From Dendrolimus kikuchii (taxonomy: Eukaryota > Arthropoda > Insecta > Lepidoptera > Lasiocampidae): a stretch of 64,000 bases of DNA. A model generated the notes under the pieces. It did not search any database, was not told the origin of the DNA, and was given only the letters and a program-made list of their open reading frames with translations. The DNA lies in contig CM034392.1 in the NCBI GenBank assembly GCA_019925095.2, positions 21,930,387 to 21,994,386 on the forward strand. The letters run 5' to 3'. A program made the translations under genes and the position numbers. Of the stretch, positions 12,341-21,648 are shown piece after piece (the stretch's first letter is position 1; every line of letters starts with the position of its first letter).

Positions 12341-12726
12341 AGAAACTTTATGAAAAAGAAGACCAATTAGTCCCATTGAAGGTCAAAATCCTATATATTG
12401 TTCTCTCTAATTTCGATATACTCGTATACTTACTGCCGGCTTCTGTCGTTGTCATATTTTTTATACTATAAGATAAAAAAAAAATTGTGTCGGTTTTTGT
12501 CACTAATATATTTACTACGTTACTAATATATTTTATATAGTTATGTTACCTAGCTGTATTTTACTGGCAATAAAGTTATTATTTACTTGTACTCTTTCAA
12601 ATTATTTCCGTACGGTAGCTTAAAAATACATAATTTCGAGAATTAATTCTATGTACAAGTACAAATTATAAATCAAAAAAATACAAAAAAAACTAAATTT
12701 ACAAATTGAAACTAATCTAGAAAGTC

Positions 12727-12870
12727 TAGTGCCAGACCGCTGACAGTGGGAAACGTTGCCAAAAGACTAACCGCATTGCCTCTTTGGACGGCAACGCTAA
12801 TGAATTGCCCGAGGCATAAGACCAGCTTCTTATGGCCGGTCATACCATGAATGTGTAATAAGATTTTTTG
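12727..12870 (+). repeat. LINE-like fragment
   Basis: The block around 'ccgctgacagtgggaaacgt' and 'gcataagaccagcttcttat' parallels 55435-55545, with the same order of 'ccgctg-cag', 'cattgcc', 'ggc-acgct' and 'gcttcttat/gccttctgat'. Probably a small remnant of one LINE family. Confidence 0.35.
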
Positions 12871-12882
12871 ATATTATTTGTA

Positions 12883-13170
12883 TTTTTTTTTACTGTATGA
12901 GTTCAGCAGACAAGCAGATGGCCCACTGTATTCGCAACATCAATAGTGCTACAAATGCGCTGCTGCTCTCTAACGGGAGACTGGAATCTGACCACTAATG
13001 CCGGAGCACAACTCAAGGTTGTTATGGCGGCATACTCTAGACCAGAAACCAGAATTGGTAGCCATGCAGATGGGCAAGTACCCTACCTGACTGTGGATTG
13101 TTTTGTCACCTCTTACGAAAGGCCGCCCGGCTGCAGGAAATTGTATTCTTTCTCCGTTCCTGCACGGATA
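12883..13170 (-). repeat. SINE-like family A with internal deletion
   Basis: Poly-T then 'gttcagcagacaagcagatggcccact'; about 30 bases of the usual sequence are missing before 'ttcgcaacatc'. Ends 'ccgttcctgcacggata'. Confidence 0.75.
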
Positions 13171-13742
13171 TAAATGTATGTAGCTTATGTCTAGTTTTAA
13201 CCGATAAGAAGGCAAATGAACGGTCTGTAAAATATTAGAACCGTTCAGTAGTCCGCTTCCCTATTGTGTCTATAACTTCTGAAACATGAAATGGAAAATT
13301 CTGAAAAAATCGATATGGTTAAAACTCAAAAATACTTTCAACGAAAATTAGCTTGAATAAGACGTCAATTCTACAGAATCCTTGACTGTATGTGGAATAT
13401 TATCTATTTGGTGGATTTATTATATTTGAACTGAACTAGGTATTTCTAAACAATTTTTATTCAAAAGCTAGGAATAGTACAACAATATGCCCACATGAGA
13501 GATAAACCAGTCAGCAGCCCAATACACATCACTGAGCTGGAAAGTATTTTACATTTAAATATATAAATAAACTACAACATATTTTCAAGTATTATGAATA
13601 ACACTTTTTTTAAGACAGTATAAAACCTCGTATAACTGTTGTGAATAAGGGGGTTAGAATATACGCATTAAGTTCTCTTTATTCATTTTGTAATTTACAA
13701 ATTATTGAGGTTAGGTACAAAACACTTTAAATAAGCGCGTGC
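13171..13742. other. AT-rich unannotated stretch
   Basis: No ORF or repeat recognised between a SINE and a solo LTR. Confidence 0.3.
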
Positions 13743-13746
13743 GTAC

Positions 13747-14399
13747 TGTTACATGCCGACAAAAGTGAATGCACACCTGCCTGACATAAAGCACAATTTA
13801 TTACCTTCCCGCATTTGGACTTCTTTTGTTTACTTTGTGTTTAAAATTTGTAATTAGAAAAGCCGCCTATTGTGTATTGTAATCCTTTATGATTGTCGTT
13901 AGCCAGGTGTAATTTTTGGAAAATTCAGTCCACGCGGTCGAGTGTTGTATTGTATAGTTTAGTATAAAACGATGCCCGAACGGAGGGGTGAGGCAGTCAA
14001 AACGATAACACAGGCGAGGCAAGACGTGTGTACATTTAGTGACAAACTTTGCGCGTGTTATTGAATTGTGCACCACGTTTGGACTTAATATTTTCTTAAG
14101 TTTTCGCGACTTGTATACATAATAAAACTATGTTTTAACGGTTTTAAGGGCGGTAATTTATTCGGCCACTTGACATCTTTATCTTCCGTGATCACGGCCA
14201 CTGAAAAGTGGCAGAAACGTCGGGAAAACAAAAATCAAATAAATTACCGCGCTTAAAACCGTTAAAACGTAGTTTTATTATGTTTGGACTTATTGCGTCC
14301 GGTTATATTTGTACCTATGTTATACGTATTTGTATAATTCTAATAAATTCTATAGTAATTCCAACGGCATTTTTAATTCGAGTCGCGTAACTCGTAACA
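13747..14399 (+). mobile_element. solo LTR 2, TSD GTAC, carrying a nested insertion
   Basis: Begins TGTTACATGCCGAC and ends CTCGTAACA, flanked by GTAC (13743-13746 and 14400-14403). It aligns along its length with the LTR at 3862 except for the insertion at 14088-14281. Without the insertion and its duplicated 11 bases it is about 448 bp. No internal retroelement sequence, so an LTR-LTR recombination product. Confidence 0.8.
14088..14281. mobile_element. palindromic insertion inside solo LTR 2, 11-bp TSD
   Basis: 194 bp bounded by GTTTGGACTTA on both sides (14077-14087 and 14282-14292). From about 14121 to 14281 the two ends are inverted copies (arm motif 'aaaactacgttttaacgg', then 'ttttaagcgcgg'). 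LTR 1 at 3862 provides the empty site. A half of the same sequence sits at 20601. Either a MITE or two opposed LINE tails. Confidence 0.7.
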
Positions 14400-14411
14400 G
14401 TACGAAGAGAT

Positions 14412-14635
14412 TAATGAAATTTGATGAAACGGAAAATGTTGGTGAGAACCAAGTTCGAACCAATCAAGTCTCGTGTGAATAACACTAAAGGCTAATAAAG
14501 ATTTATTATTATTAAAAAAAAAAAGAATAGGTACGATCTAGGTAAGCGTGCTCTATCTTCAACCGCATCATCGTCCGGCATTGGACGTGATCGTGGTCAA
14601 ACGCAAACCTATTTAATGTAAAAAAATTAAAAAAA
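14412..14635 (+). repeat. LINE family L 3' end, interrupted by a short insert
   Basis: 'caagtctcgtgtgaata' continues after about 43 foreign bases (14482-14524, ending in a poly-A) as 'gaataggtacgatctaggtaagcgtgct'. Same order as 52440-52500. The 'gaata' on both sides of the insert may be its target duplication. Confidence 0.5.
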
Positions 14636-14767
14636 CCGTAGCAGGTGGAAGTCCGTCGTCTCTACCTACTCCAATGGGAAACGGACGTGACAATATGTAT
14701 GTAAAAATTATTGAGATACTTAGATAACATTGTATTCTAGATTTCTAGGGCTCCATCATCTATATCT

Positions 14768-14812
14768 ATCTATATATTTTTATATATATAGATATATATA
14801 TAAAAATATATA

Positions 14813-14863
<51 letters not shown>
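14768..14863. repeat. (TA)n microsatellite
   Basis: Nearly pure TA dinucleotides with a few interruptions, at the end of repeat D, whose other copies end in a short 'tttatatatataga'. The array probably grew from that tail. Confidence 0.85.
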
Positions 14864-14865
<2 letters not shown>

Positions 14866-15462
14866 TATAAAAATCAATAACTGTTCGTTAGTCTCACTAA
14901 AACTCGAGAACGGATTTGGTTTGGTTTTGAATTATTTGTGGAAGTCCAGGGAAGGTTTCAACAATTTCGCTTTCCCTTAGAAACTATTCCTACCTGTCAA
15001 ACATTTGATATTCGTCCCGTCGTTTAGAAATAAAATAAAATTTAAAAGTGACGGTTTATTTTTATTTTTTGGTTTTGACTGTCAAACATTGGATTTTTTT
15101 TTATGTTTATGGCTTGGCGACTAGGCCTTTAAGCCAGGCGTAAGTGTAGGTGAGTAGGCTACAATCGACGCCGTATAACGGACTTCTTGTGAAAACTCGA
15201 AAGGCCTCATTTGACTATAAAGTTCACATTTCTCACAAAAACACATAATTACTACTCAAAAACTATCAATATCCTACAACTATTGTTCATTTTAGAGTGA
15301 TTTTACACATTTTTAGAAAATATAACTGCACAACACAACGTCCCCTTTCAGTTCCTGCCAAAAACTCCTCAAATATTTGATGTTAGTCCCGTCGTTCAGA
15401 AATCAACGTTTTTTATTTATTGATTCTGAGGCGGTACGAAGTTTGCCGGGTCAGCTAGTTAT
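14864..15462 (-). repeat. dispersed repeat D, interrupted by repeat E
   Basis: Right end 'aagtttgccgggtcagctag' is the complement of the starts of the copies at 32998 and 39399. Left end has 'gttagtctcactaaaactcgag'. The middle holds repeat E (15108-15370). Non-coding. Confidence 0.6.
15108..15370 (-). repeat. dispersed repeat E nested in D
   Basis: The block from 'cttgtgaaaactcgaaagg' to 'cccctttcagttcctgccaaaaa' is the reverse complement of 17301-17538. Non-coding. Confidence 0.6.
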
Positions 15463-15969
15463 GGATAAAAATGGAAACTTATAATATCTGATTAAATTAT
15501 CTAGTAAACAACTATGCATATATTATTTATATGTAATCTATCTAATTGAATATAATATTTATATAATCAAAAAGCAAATAACAAACTAAATATAACCGAA
15601 ATGTTTCATTAGTATAATAAAGAGAGAATAAGTTATAAAATAAATATTATAAAAACATCAAAAAGGAATAAATTCCTTTGATCAACATAAAATGAACGGT
15701 AAAATATAACAATAATATTAACCTATAAAATAAATAAAAGAGCTTTATAGTTTTACACATAAAATAGAAGGCTCATTGTTGTAAGTTTCACATTGATATT
15801 CGATTTATATGAGAGTTTATGCAATAATAGCACAATAACTTATTTACTTAGTGATCATTACTACATTTAAGCTTAATTGAGTTGAGGGATAACTATAATT
15901 TGCTATAATACTCGTAATAGAATATTTTGTATTTTCGTAACTACTGCTTGTACAACGGGGAGTATATTT
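15463..15969. other. AT-rich unannotated stretch
   Basis: Very AT-rich; no supported feature. Confidence 0.3.
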
Positions 15970-16360
15970 TTTTATACTACTGCGAGGCTGGTAATCAGGT
16001 AGATGGCCCATCTAATGGAAAGTGGGCTACAAGTAGAGGGATCAGGAAGGAGGAATGGGATAGACGAGATGGGATAGAGGAGTTGGGGTAGAGGGATCAA
16101 GAAGGAGGAATGGGATAGAGGGATGGGATAGGGAAGTTGGGTAGAGGGATCAGGAAGGAGGAACGGAATATAGGAGATGGGATTGGGGAGTTGAGGTAGA
16201 GGGATCAGGAAGGAGGAATGGGATAGAGGGGATAGGATAGGGGAATGGAATAGGAGGAGCTCACTCATGACACGAGACACGGTTACCCTAAAGCTAATCG
16301 TTTCACGCCGATATTCTATGAAAGCGTGGTATCACACCGATCGAGCCGGCCCTAAAATCT
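15970..16360 (-). repeat. repeat H, copy with minisatellite
   Basis: Left edge (ttttttatactactgcgaggct, then aatcaggtagatggccca) is a reversed LINE/SINE tail related to family A. The centre is a GA-rich minisatellite. The right part holds 'acacggttaccctaaagctaa' and 'cgtttcacgccgatattc', followed by 'gtggtatcacaccgatcgag'. This is the empty version of the site into which LINE G is inserted at 19797 and 40756. Confidence 0.5.
16034..16255. repeat. 55-bp minisatellite, about four units
   Basis: Units begin 'agagggatcaggaaggagga' and end in 'gatgggatag-g-agttgggg-t', with starts near 16036, 16090, 16144 and 16198. A similar but disordered GGGATAG-rich tract lies at 19618-19760 and another at 58201-58255. 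Confidence 0.7.
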
Positions 16361-16929
16361 GTAATCAAAATAATGATTTCAGCACGAAAACTGTGTCGGA
16401 ATAAGTTAATATTTATGCACCCAAACAACTACAAACCGAAAATTCCCGCGGGATTCTCATAATAAAAAGTAGCGCAGTTTTTAAGTCTAAGAATATGCTG
16501 GCGATCAGCAAAACCGCACCGAAATCGGCCCCTTAGTTTTTACGTGAATCCCGAACAAACAGACAAGACATCTAAAAAATGCATCGTTTTCTCCATCGTT
16601 TATATAGTCTATTACAGTTGTTTATTTTTTTTGTAAATAGCTTCAACGTACTGACACGGCATGTTTAGAAGTTTATAATATTATAGACTTAAGTACACAA
16701 TTGGTTAATTAACAAATGTAATTAATATTTTTATTGGCAATAATAAAATTAAATACAAGTGACAATGATTTAAACATAAAAAATATAATTTAATAAATAA
16801 AATCTAATAATCTCTAATATAATATTAATATTACTATCTTTGAATTTGTACACATAATAGGTAAATAACATGTGAAAATTTGTGTAATGTCCCAACATCC
16901 TCAATGTGTAGCACGTTTCTAAGCAAATA
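16361..16929. other. AT-rich unannotated stretch
   Basis: 'ccgcaccgaaatcggcccctt' near 16510 resembles the 'gaccgatttcg' motif of insect dispersed repeats. Otherwise nothing recognisable. Confidence 0.3.
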
Positions 16930-17040
16930 AATAATGAATGAATGAATGAATGAAAACACTTTATTGTTCACCAAAAATTAAAACTACGTTCTTAAAACTA
17001 AGTACAATAAATGTTGAACAAAGGGCGGCAAAATAAATTG
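16930..17040 (-). repeat. LINE 3' end with (GAAT)n start
   Basis: 'aatgaatgaatg' then 'aaaacactttattgttcacc' and 'caaagggcgg': the reverse complement of the tail at 1785 and 18475. Confidence 0.55.
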
Positions 17041-17089
17041 ATTGATTGAAAATCCTCGCATAACAATATAATCAACGTTTCTCTAGAAC

Positions 17090-17222
17090 GTTTATTCCGC
17101 GTACAGTAACGGCCTGAAGGGAATTTTCCGTTAAGATTTTATCTTTACGCGTAGGGCATTCATAAAATTTCTTCGAGGCCGGCAACATGTTGGCAACGCT
17201 CTTGGTGTTGCATACGTCCGTA
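17090..17222 (+). repeat. LINE 3' end related to the family A tail
   Basis: 'cataaaatttcttcgaggcc' then 'ggcaac-tgttggcaacgctc' and 'ggtgttgca-acgtcc' parallels 48415-48490. It matches the generic lepidopteran LINE tail whose last part is shared with SINE family A. Confidence 0.5.
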
Positions 17223-17300
17223 ATTAACAAAGATTATTATCCCAATAGTTCGAAGTCTGCCTTTCGTAATAAAACAAAACTTAAAATAATGTCAATAATA

Positions 17301-17538
17301 TTCAGGGCCTTGGAGTTTTTGGCGGGAACTGAAAGGAGACGTTGTGCTGTGCAGTTTTATTTTCTAAAAATGTGTAAAATTACTCTAAAATGAACAATAG
17401 TTTTGTAGGATATTGATAGTTTTTGAGTAGTAATTATGTGTTTTGTGAGAAATGTGAACTGTATAGTCAAATGTGGCCTTTTGAGTTTTCACAAGAACTC
17501 CGTTGAATGGCGTTAGTTGTAGCCTACAATACAACTGC
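17301..17538 (+). repeat. dispersed repeat E, copy 2
   Basis: 'ttggcgggaactgaaaggag' to 'gttttcacaagaactccg'; matches 15108-15370 in reverse. Non-coding. Confidence 0.6.
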
Positions 17539-17785
17539 GCGACTATTATACGACGACTTAAACATCAGAATTGGCTGTATGGACTAGATTCCTTTGCCTG
17601 CCTTTGTGGCGAATACAACTGCTACTACTACTATTCAGGGCCTTTGTAGTTGACTGATGACAAATACATTTGAAAAACGCAACCGACTTCCAGAAAAACA
17701 CAAAAGTGATTAAAAACAATATTTTATATAATATTATTTTACAACATTTATGTTTAATTTAAAAAAAAAATTATTACTTTTGGAC

Positions 17786-17915
17786 CGACAACCCATGCAA
17801 GGTCGCCGGTAGGCGCTGGCTGAGGAAATCGGAGTGCAGGGATGAGTGGCGGCGTCTTGGGGAGGCCTACGTCCAGCAGTGGACTGCAAATGACTGACGA
17901 GGACGATATCACTTT
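17786..17915 (+). pseudogene. LINE reverse transcriptase, extreme C-terminus
   Basis: The frame through 17810-17897 reads GRRWLRKSECRDEWRRLGEA, continues YVQQWTAND and ends at a TGA. This is the usual end of one insect non-LTR retrotransposon class (LGEAYVQQW). Only about 30 codons plus a short 3' UTR survive. A more decayed piece with LGEAYV lies at 35090. Confidence 0.6.
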
Positions 17916-18119
17916 TTAATCTTTAGTTTTTTTTTTATTAATACTTATTTAGTTTAATGTTTAAGGTGTTTTAGTTCATGTTATTAGTTATAATATTTAA
18001 CTTATTTGTTGTTTTTTTCATTTTATATAAGTCGATGCCAATTAAAATGCAAACTAGAAAGTTCACGCCCGATTTGTAGCGAGTACTTAAAAAAAAACCA
18101 ATCCAAATAGTATTGAAAC

Positions 18120-18585
18120 ATCCCTAATACATCTAATTAACTCTTTAGCCGTACAGGCTGTTCGCCTGTGGAACTCCCTTCCCTTGAAAATCAGACAAGC
18201 TACATCCATTGGTACATTCAAACACTTGATCACTGACCATTATTTGTCCGCTAAATAAAATGTGTTGCAGTAAATGGAATTCTATTATTATTCGCATGTA
18301 AGTATATGTAATTTATATTATTTAATTTAATTATGTATGTCTTTATTAGTTTATTATTGTAATTTTTTTTCTTCAATTACGATTGAATTAGTTTCAATTT
18401 AGTTAAGACACCAAATATTATTTAATTTTCTTGTAATATCTCCTTAGACACCGGGTTGCCTGGAAGAGATCGCTATAAGCGATAAGGCCGCCCATTGTTC
18501 TAATTTAAATGTGTTTGTAATAAATATCTAGGTTTAAGTTATGGTGAACAATAAAGAGTTTTCATTCATTCATTCATTAATATTA
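18120..18585 (+). pseudogene. LINE 3' end: last ORF2 codons plus (ATTC)n-tailed UTR
   Basis: Frame 18148-18258 reads AVQAVRLWNSLPLKIRQA, continues into GTFKHLITDHYL and stops at TAA. 'RLWNSLP' followed by 'TFK' is the usual C-terminal signature of a non-LTR retrotransposon class. The 3' UTR with 'gcgataaggccgcccattgt' and a final (cattcatt) run is shared with the fragments at 1785, 16930, 24285 and 47935, which this copy therefore explains. 5'-truncated and dead. Confidence 0.6.
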
Positions 18586-18589
18586 AATG

Positions 18590-19550
18590 TAATTTATGAT
18601 TGGTAACAAGACCCGACGGCCAAAGTGCAATATATCTATTTTGGTTATTAATTAACACTGATGAAAATGGAGTTTTGTTCGAATACTGTCACGTTATAAT
18701 AATTCTACTTTAATTTCAATTAATACCTTTCACAAGTGAAATACACAAAAGCAAATACGGGCCTGTACGCAACGCAGTAAATTCAACTATCACAATCCAT
18801 ATCCACAAAATGTATGGACTCAGGTTCCTTTCAATTTCGTACAAAAAATGTAAATAAGGCGGTAACCCTCATTTCTCAAATCAGGCCCAAATGCACAATG
18901 ATTTTCTAGAACGTTTTTCTTGTATACAATGTTTAATAGATTTACTAGACTCTCGCCATAGGCTTTCGAGTATCGAGTTCATGTAAATTCCTTCAGTAGT
19001 TCTACGTGATGATGAGGACAAAGAAAAATTCTAAATGTTGCAATTTCTGAATCTGCTGGTCCGAATTAGCCCTACTATTTTTTTCTATTTTTTATATTCA
19101 TTGTACAAACTCGATATCCACAACAGTTTTTTATGGACCACACGTTAAGAGGGCCAGGGGGTCGACGAAGTGTAACATTGTGTGACAAGGGGTGGGAGAG
19201 GTCCTAAATTTCAAAATAGAATATATTTTAAAGTTTGGGCCGCTTGCATAAGGATCGCCTTTAAATAAAATTAGTTAATCATATTAAACTGCCTAGATAC
19301 GTTTTATACAAAACGTATTGACAGTTCTTTAAACATATTTAGCAGCAAATTTTGCGCTGTGCAAGACGCTAATTGTATTTAAGGGTGTTAAATAAGTTTT
19401 GTGTTTGTTAAATAAATTTAAGCAACCTTATGCAAGCGGCCCTAATAAAATACACAAATAATAAACATGAAATTTGTATTATTACCGAAAAACTTCAAAA
19501 TATTTCCAACTCTATACAGATAGAGTCAGCAGAGAGTAAATTATTTTTCA
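18590..19550. other. unannotated stretch
   Basis: No ORF, RNA gene or repeat matched elsewhere. Mixed base composition, mostly AT-rich. Confidence 0.3.
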
Positions 19551-19551
19551 T

Positions 19552-19591
19552 AATTGAAACACTGCTCATACAGATGAGCAGTGTTTCAATT
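19552..19591. repeat. perfect 18-bp hairpin
   Basis: AATTGAAACACTGCTCAT, a 4-base loop, then its exact reverse complement. Like the hairpin at 5712, it has no gene context. Confidence 0.6.
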
Positions 19592-19614
19592 CAAATTCAA
19601 AAGGCAACGCGTTG

Positions 19615-19796
19615 CCAGTCTTTAGGATGGGATAGAAGGAATGGAATAGGAAGGAATGAATAAGGGGTATGGGATAGAGGGGTGGGTTGAAATATGCGAT
19701 AGCAGTAGGATAACGGGTGGTATAGAAGAAGTGGGAAGTGGGCCATCGGAACCCTCATTCATGACACGTAAAACGATTAGCACAAGGCTAACCGTT
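19615..19796 (+). repeat. repeat H, left part
   Basis: GGGATAG-rich tract followed by 'cattcatgacacgtaaaacg' and 'agcacaaggctaaccgtttc', where LINE G begins. H resumes near 20369 with 'gtggtatcacatcaatcgag'. Confidence 0.5.
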
Positions 19797-20368
19797 TCTG
19801 CCTTCCCCTTTGGCCGCCAATGTGGTGCACAAGACTCTGCGTTCCATACGCTGGTCGAATGCGCTGCCTAGGCACCCCAGAGATTTGAACTCGAGGCTGA
19901 TTCACTGGGTAGTCCTTCTGTGAGTAAACTTCTGAGAGTAATGTCACACAAGGTGGCCGCTGAACGAGAGAGGGAGAGAAGTGCGTATGCGACTCATGGG
20001 TACCGACGTCAGTCCGGTGTCCAAAGGCGCAGATATGCGCAAAATCTCTTCCCGTGATTCCGCTACAGGGGTCCACCTGCATCTAGGGATGCGGTGGAAC
20101 TAAACCTCTGTTGACAAAGTGAGTTTGCCCTGCTTCCCGGGGCACTCAGGCCTTCATGCGCGGATGAGCACGGGCGTAACTACGTTCTAAGTCTCATGCT
20201 CTTCCTACCACAAACGCGGGGATATGGGAGGCAGGTTCAGTTTTAGTGGAGTATTATTAGGAACGACTTTACCAAATGAGTCTCTACACTGCCGGCGGCG
20301 CTTAGTCTCGCCGCTAAGGTCTGACCCCCACAAAGGATCCGGTAGTGTACGAAACGTATTTCAGACCG
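19797..20368 (+). pseudogene. R1-clade LINE G, C-terminus and 3' UTR (copy 1)
   Basis: From about 19817 one frame gives CGAQDSAFHTLVECAA with the C-H-C spacing of the zinc-knuckle-like end of R1-clade reverse transcriptases. A stop sits where W is usual, followed by KLLRVMSHKVAAERERERSA and a stop near 20055. The 3' UTR (tacgttctaagtctcatgct; gttttagtgga) matches 40756-41194. 5'-truncated. The left junction falls after 'ggctaaccgtttc' of repeat H; at the right junction a few dozen bases including any poly-A are lost. Confidence 0.6.
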
Positions 20369-20514
20369 AACGTGGTATCACATCAATCGAGCCGGCCCTA
20401 AGAATAAAATGTAAATAAAAAAATGATTGCTCTACCACGGCTCTACCACTTAACATTATAGATATTATATTTATATTTTCACATTATTATATATATATTT
20501 TTTTTTATACTTAT

Positions 20515-20775
20515 ATAATTGAATAGGTTCCCATTTGTCTGACATTGCGTCTGATGTCAGGAAGAAATGCAGTCTAATGCTAAGGCTTACCTAGAAGATA
20601 TACTATAAAACTACGTTTTAACGGTTTTAAGCGCGGTAATTTTATTTGATTTTGGTTTTTCCGACGTTTCGATACCTGAAGAAGAAGATAGATAGAAGAT
20701 ACCTGTTCACGCGAGACTTGAAGACACCTAAATTGTATTCTTCAGGAAAGACAGACAACGGTAAAGAGTTAAATT
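20515..20775 (-). repeat. LINE family L 3' end, interrupted
   Basis: Minus-strand reading matches 52395-52560 (ctctttaccgt-gtctgt-tttcctgaa; ctcgcgtgaacaggtatct; taagc-t). A 92-bp insert (20601-20692) splits it. Confidence 0.6.
20601..20692. mobile_element. short insertion with 9-bp TSD TAGAAGATA
   Basis: Flanked by TAGAAGATA at 20592-20600 and 20693-20701. Contains one arm of the palindromic element at 14088 ('aaaactacgttttaacgg', 'ttaagcgcgg') ending in 'ccgacgtttcgatacctgaa'. The intact LINE L at 52440-52480 supplies the empty site. Confidence 0.65.
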
Positions 20776-20784
20776 ATATTATAG

Positions 20785-21135
20785 TCTAGCGGTATCGGCA
20801 GACGTTGTCCTGCCCTGAAAAAAGAAAAATGTAGAACCCGATTCCAGTGCCACCTACCGTGTTTATTTGTGAATCTAAACCACCCCGGGACCCAATCAAA
20901 CATATATAAAATTTCATCAAAATCTTAGAACTCGATTCCAGCGCCAAGTATCTTGTTTTTAAATTGATGAGTTACATTACCGAAACTTTAGCATGGATCC
21001 CTATTTTTTTCTAATAATAAATAACTTGTATTATTTAAGTATAATGTAACATTCTAATGGTGAAAGAATTTTTGAAATCGGTTCAGTAGTTTTTGAGTTA
21101 TTTCATTACAAATCTTTCCTCGTTATGGGATAGTA
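20785..21135 (+). repeat. dispersed repeat K, copy 1
   Basis: 'gcagacgttgtcctgccctg', then two blocks of 'cgattcca-gcgcca' and 'aatctaaaccaccccggga'; the same plan as 45009-45925. Ends with 'cggttcagtagtttttgagtt'. Non-coding. Confidence 0.5.
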
Positions 21136-21521
21136 TAGAAAAATAGAAATTATCTAATTTTAAACTATAAAAAAAACTAATAAGCACTTTACTAACATTT
21201 ATGTTTGTTTTCATTGATATGCATAATGAACTAATTATCATAAAATTTTGTATATACTTGTGTGTCTCCGAAAAATGTAGAAGTTATTAGTATTCACGAA
21301 TTCCGGAGCTTGTACGAACAAAGACGTGTGGATAACTATAGTATTGTATGAAATGAATACTGGCCCAAAAAAAATAACGTAACCAACGTAATGCATCAAA
21401 AAATAATTAATATTATTGAAAATTGTGTCGTAGTTACGAACATTACTTACCATACATATTATATTTCAATAATGTGAGTAGTTCATAGATCACAGTGCTG
21501 TATCTTGTAAGCCTTGATGTT

Positions 21522-21648
21522 ATCTTAGTAGCTACTCATTAAAAGTATGGAAGTTCCATTAAGAGTTATTAGTATGATTAAACTATTTTCCATCAAATAT
21601 TGACGTGAACTACAAGCCAAAGTACACTTACTCGCTAGTGCTGAGAAA
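21522..21648 (+). promoter_or_regulatory. conserved 5' flank of GR1
   Basis: Blocks 'gaagttccattaa-agttatta' and 't-aagcc-aagta-ac', and the start context 'ctagtgctgagaaaATG', recur before the GR pseudogene at 25427 and before GR2 at 26188. This fits a shared promoter and 5' UTR duplicated with the gene. I see no clear TATA box; the transcription start is not determined. Confidence 0.4.

Noticed and set aside
15972..16280. 102-codon minus-strand frame with repeated IPLPQL-PNPIS-like text
   Set aside because: Translation of the 55-bp minisatellite; low-complexity artefact.
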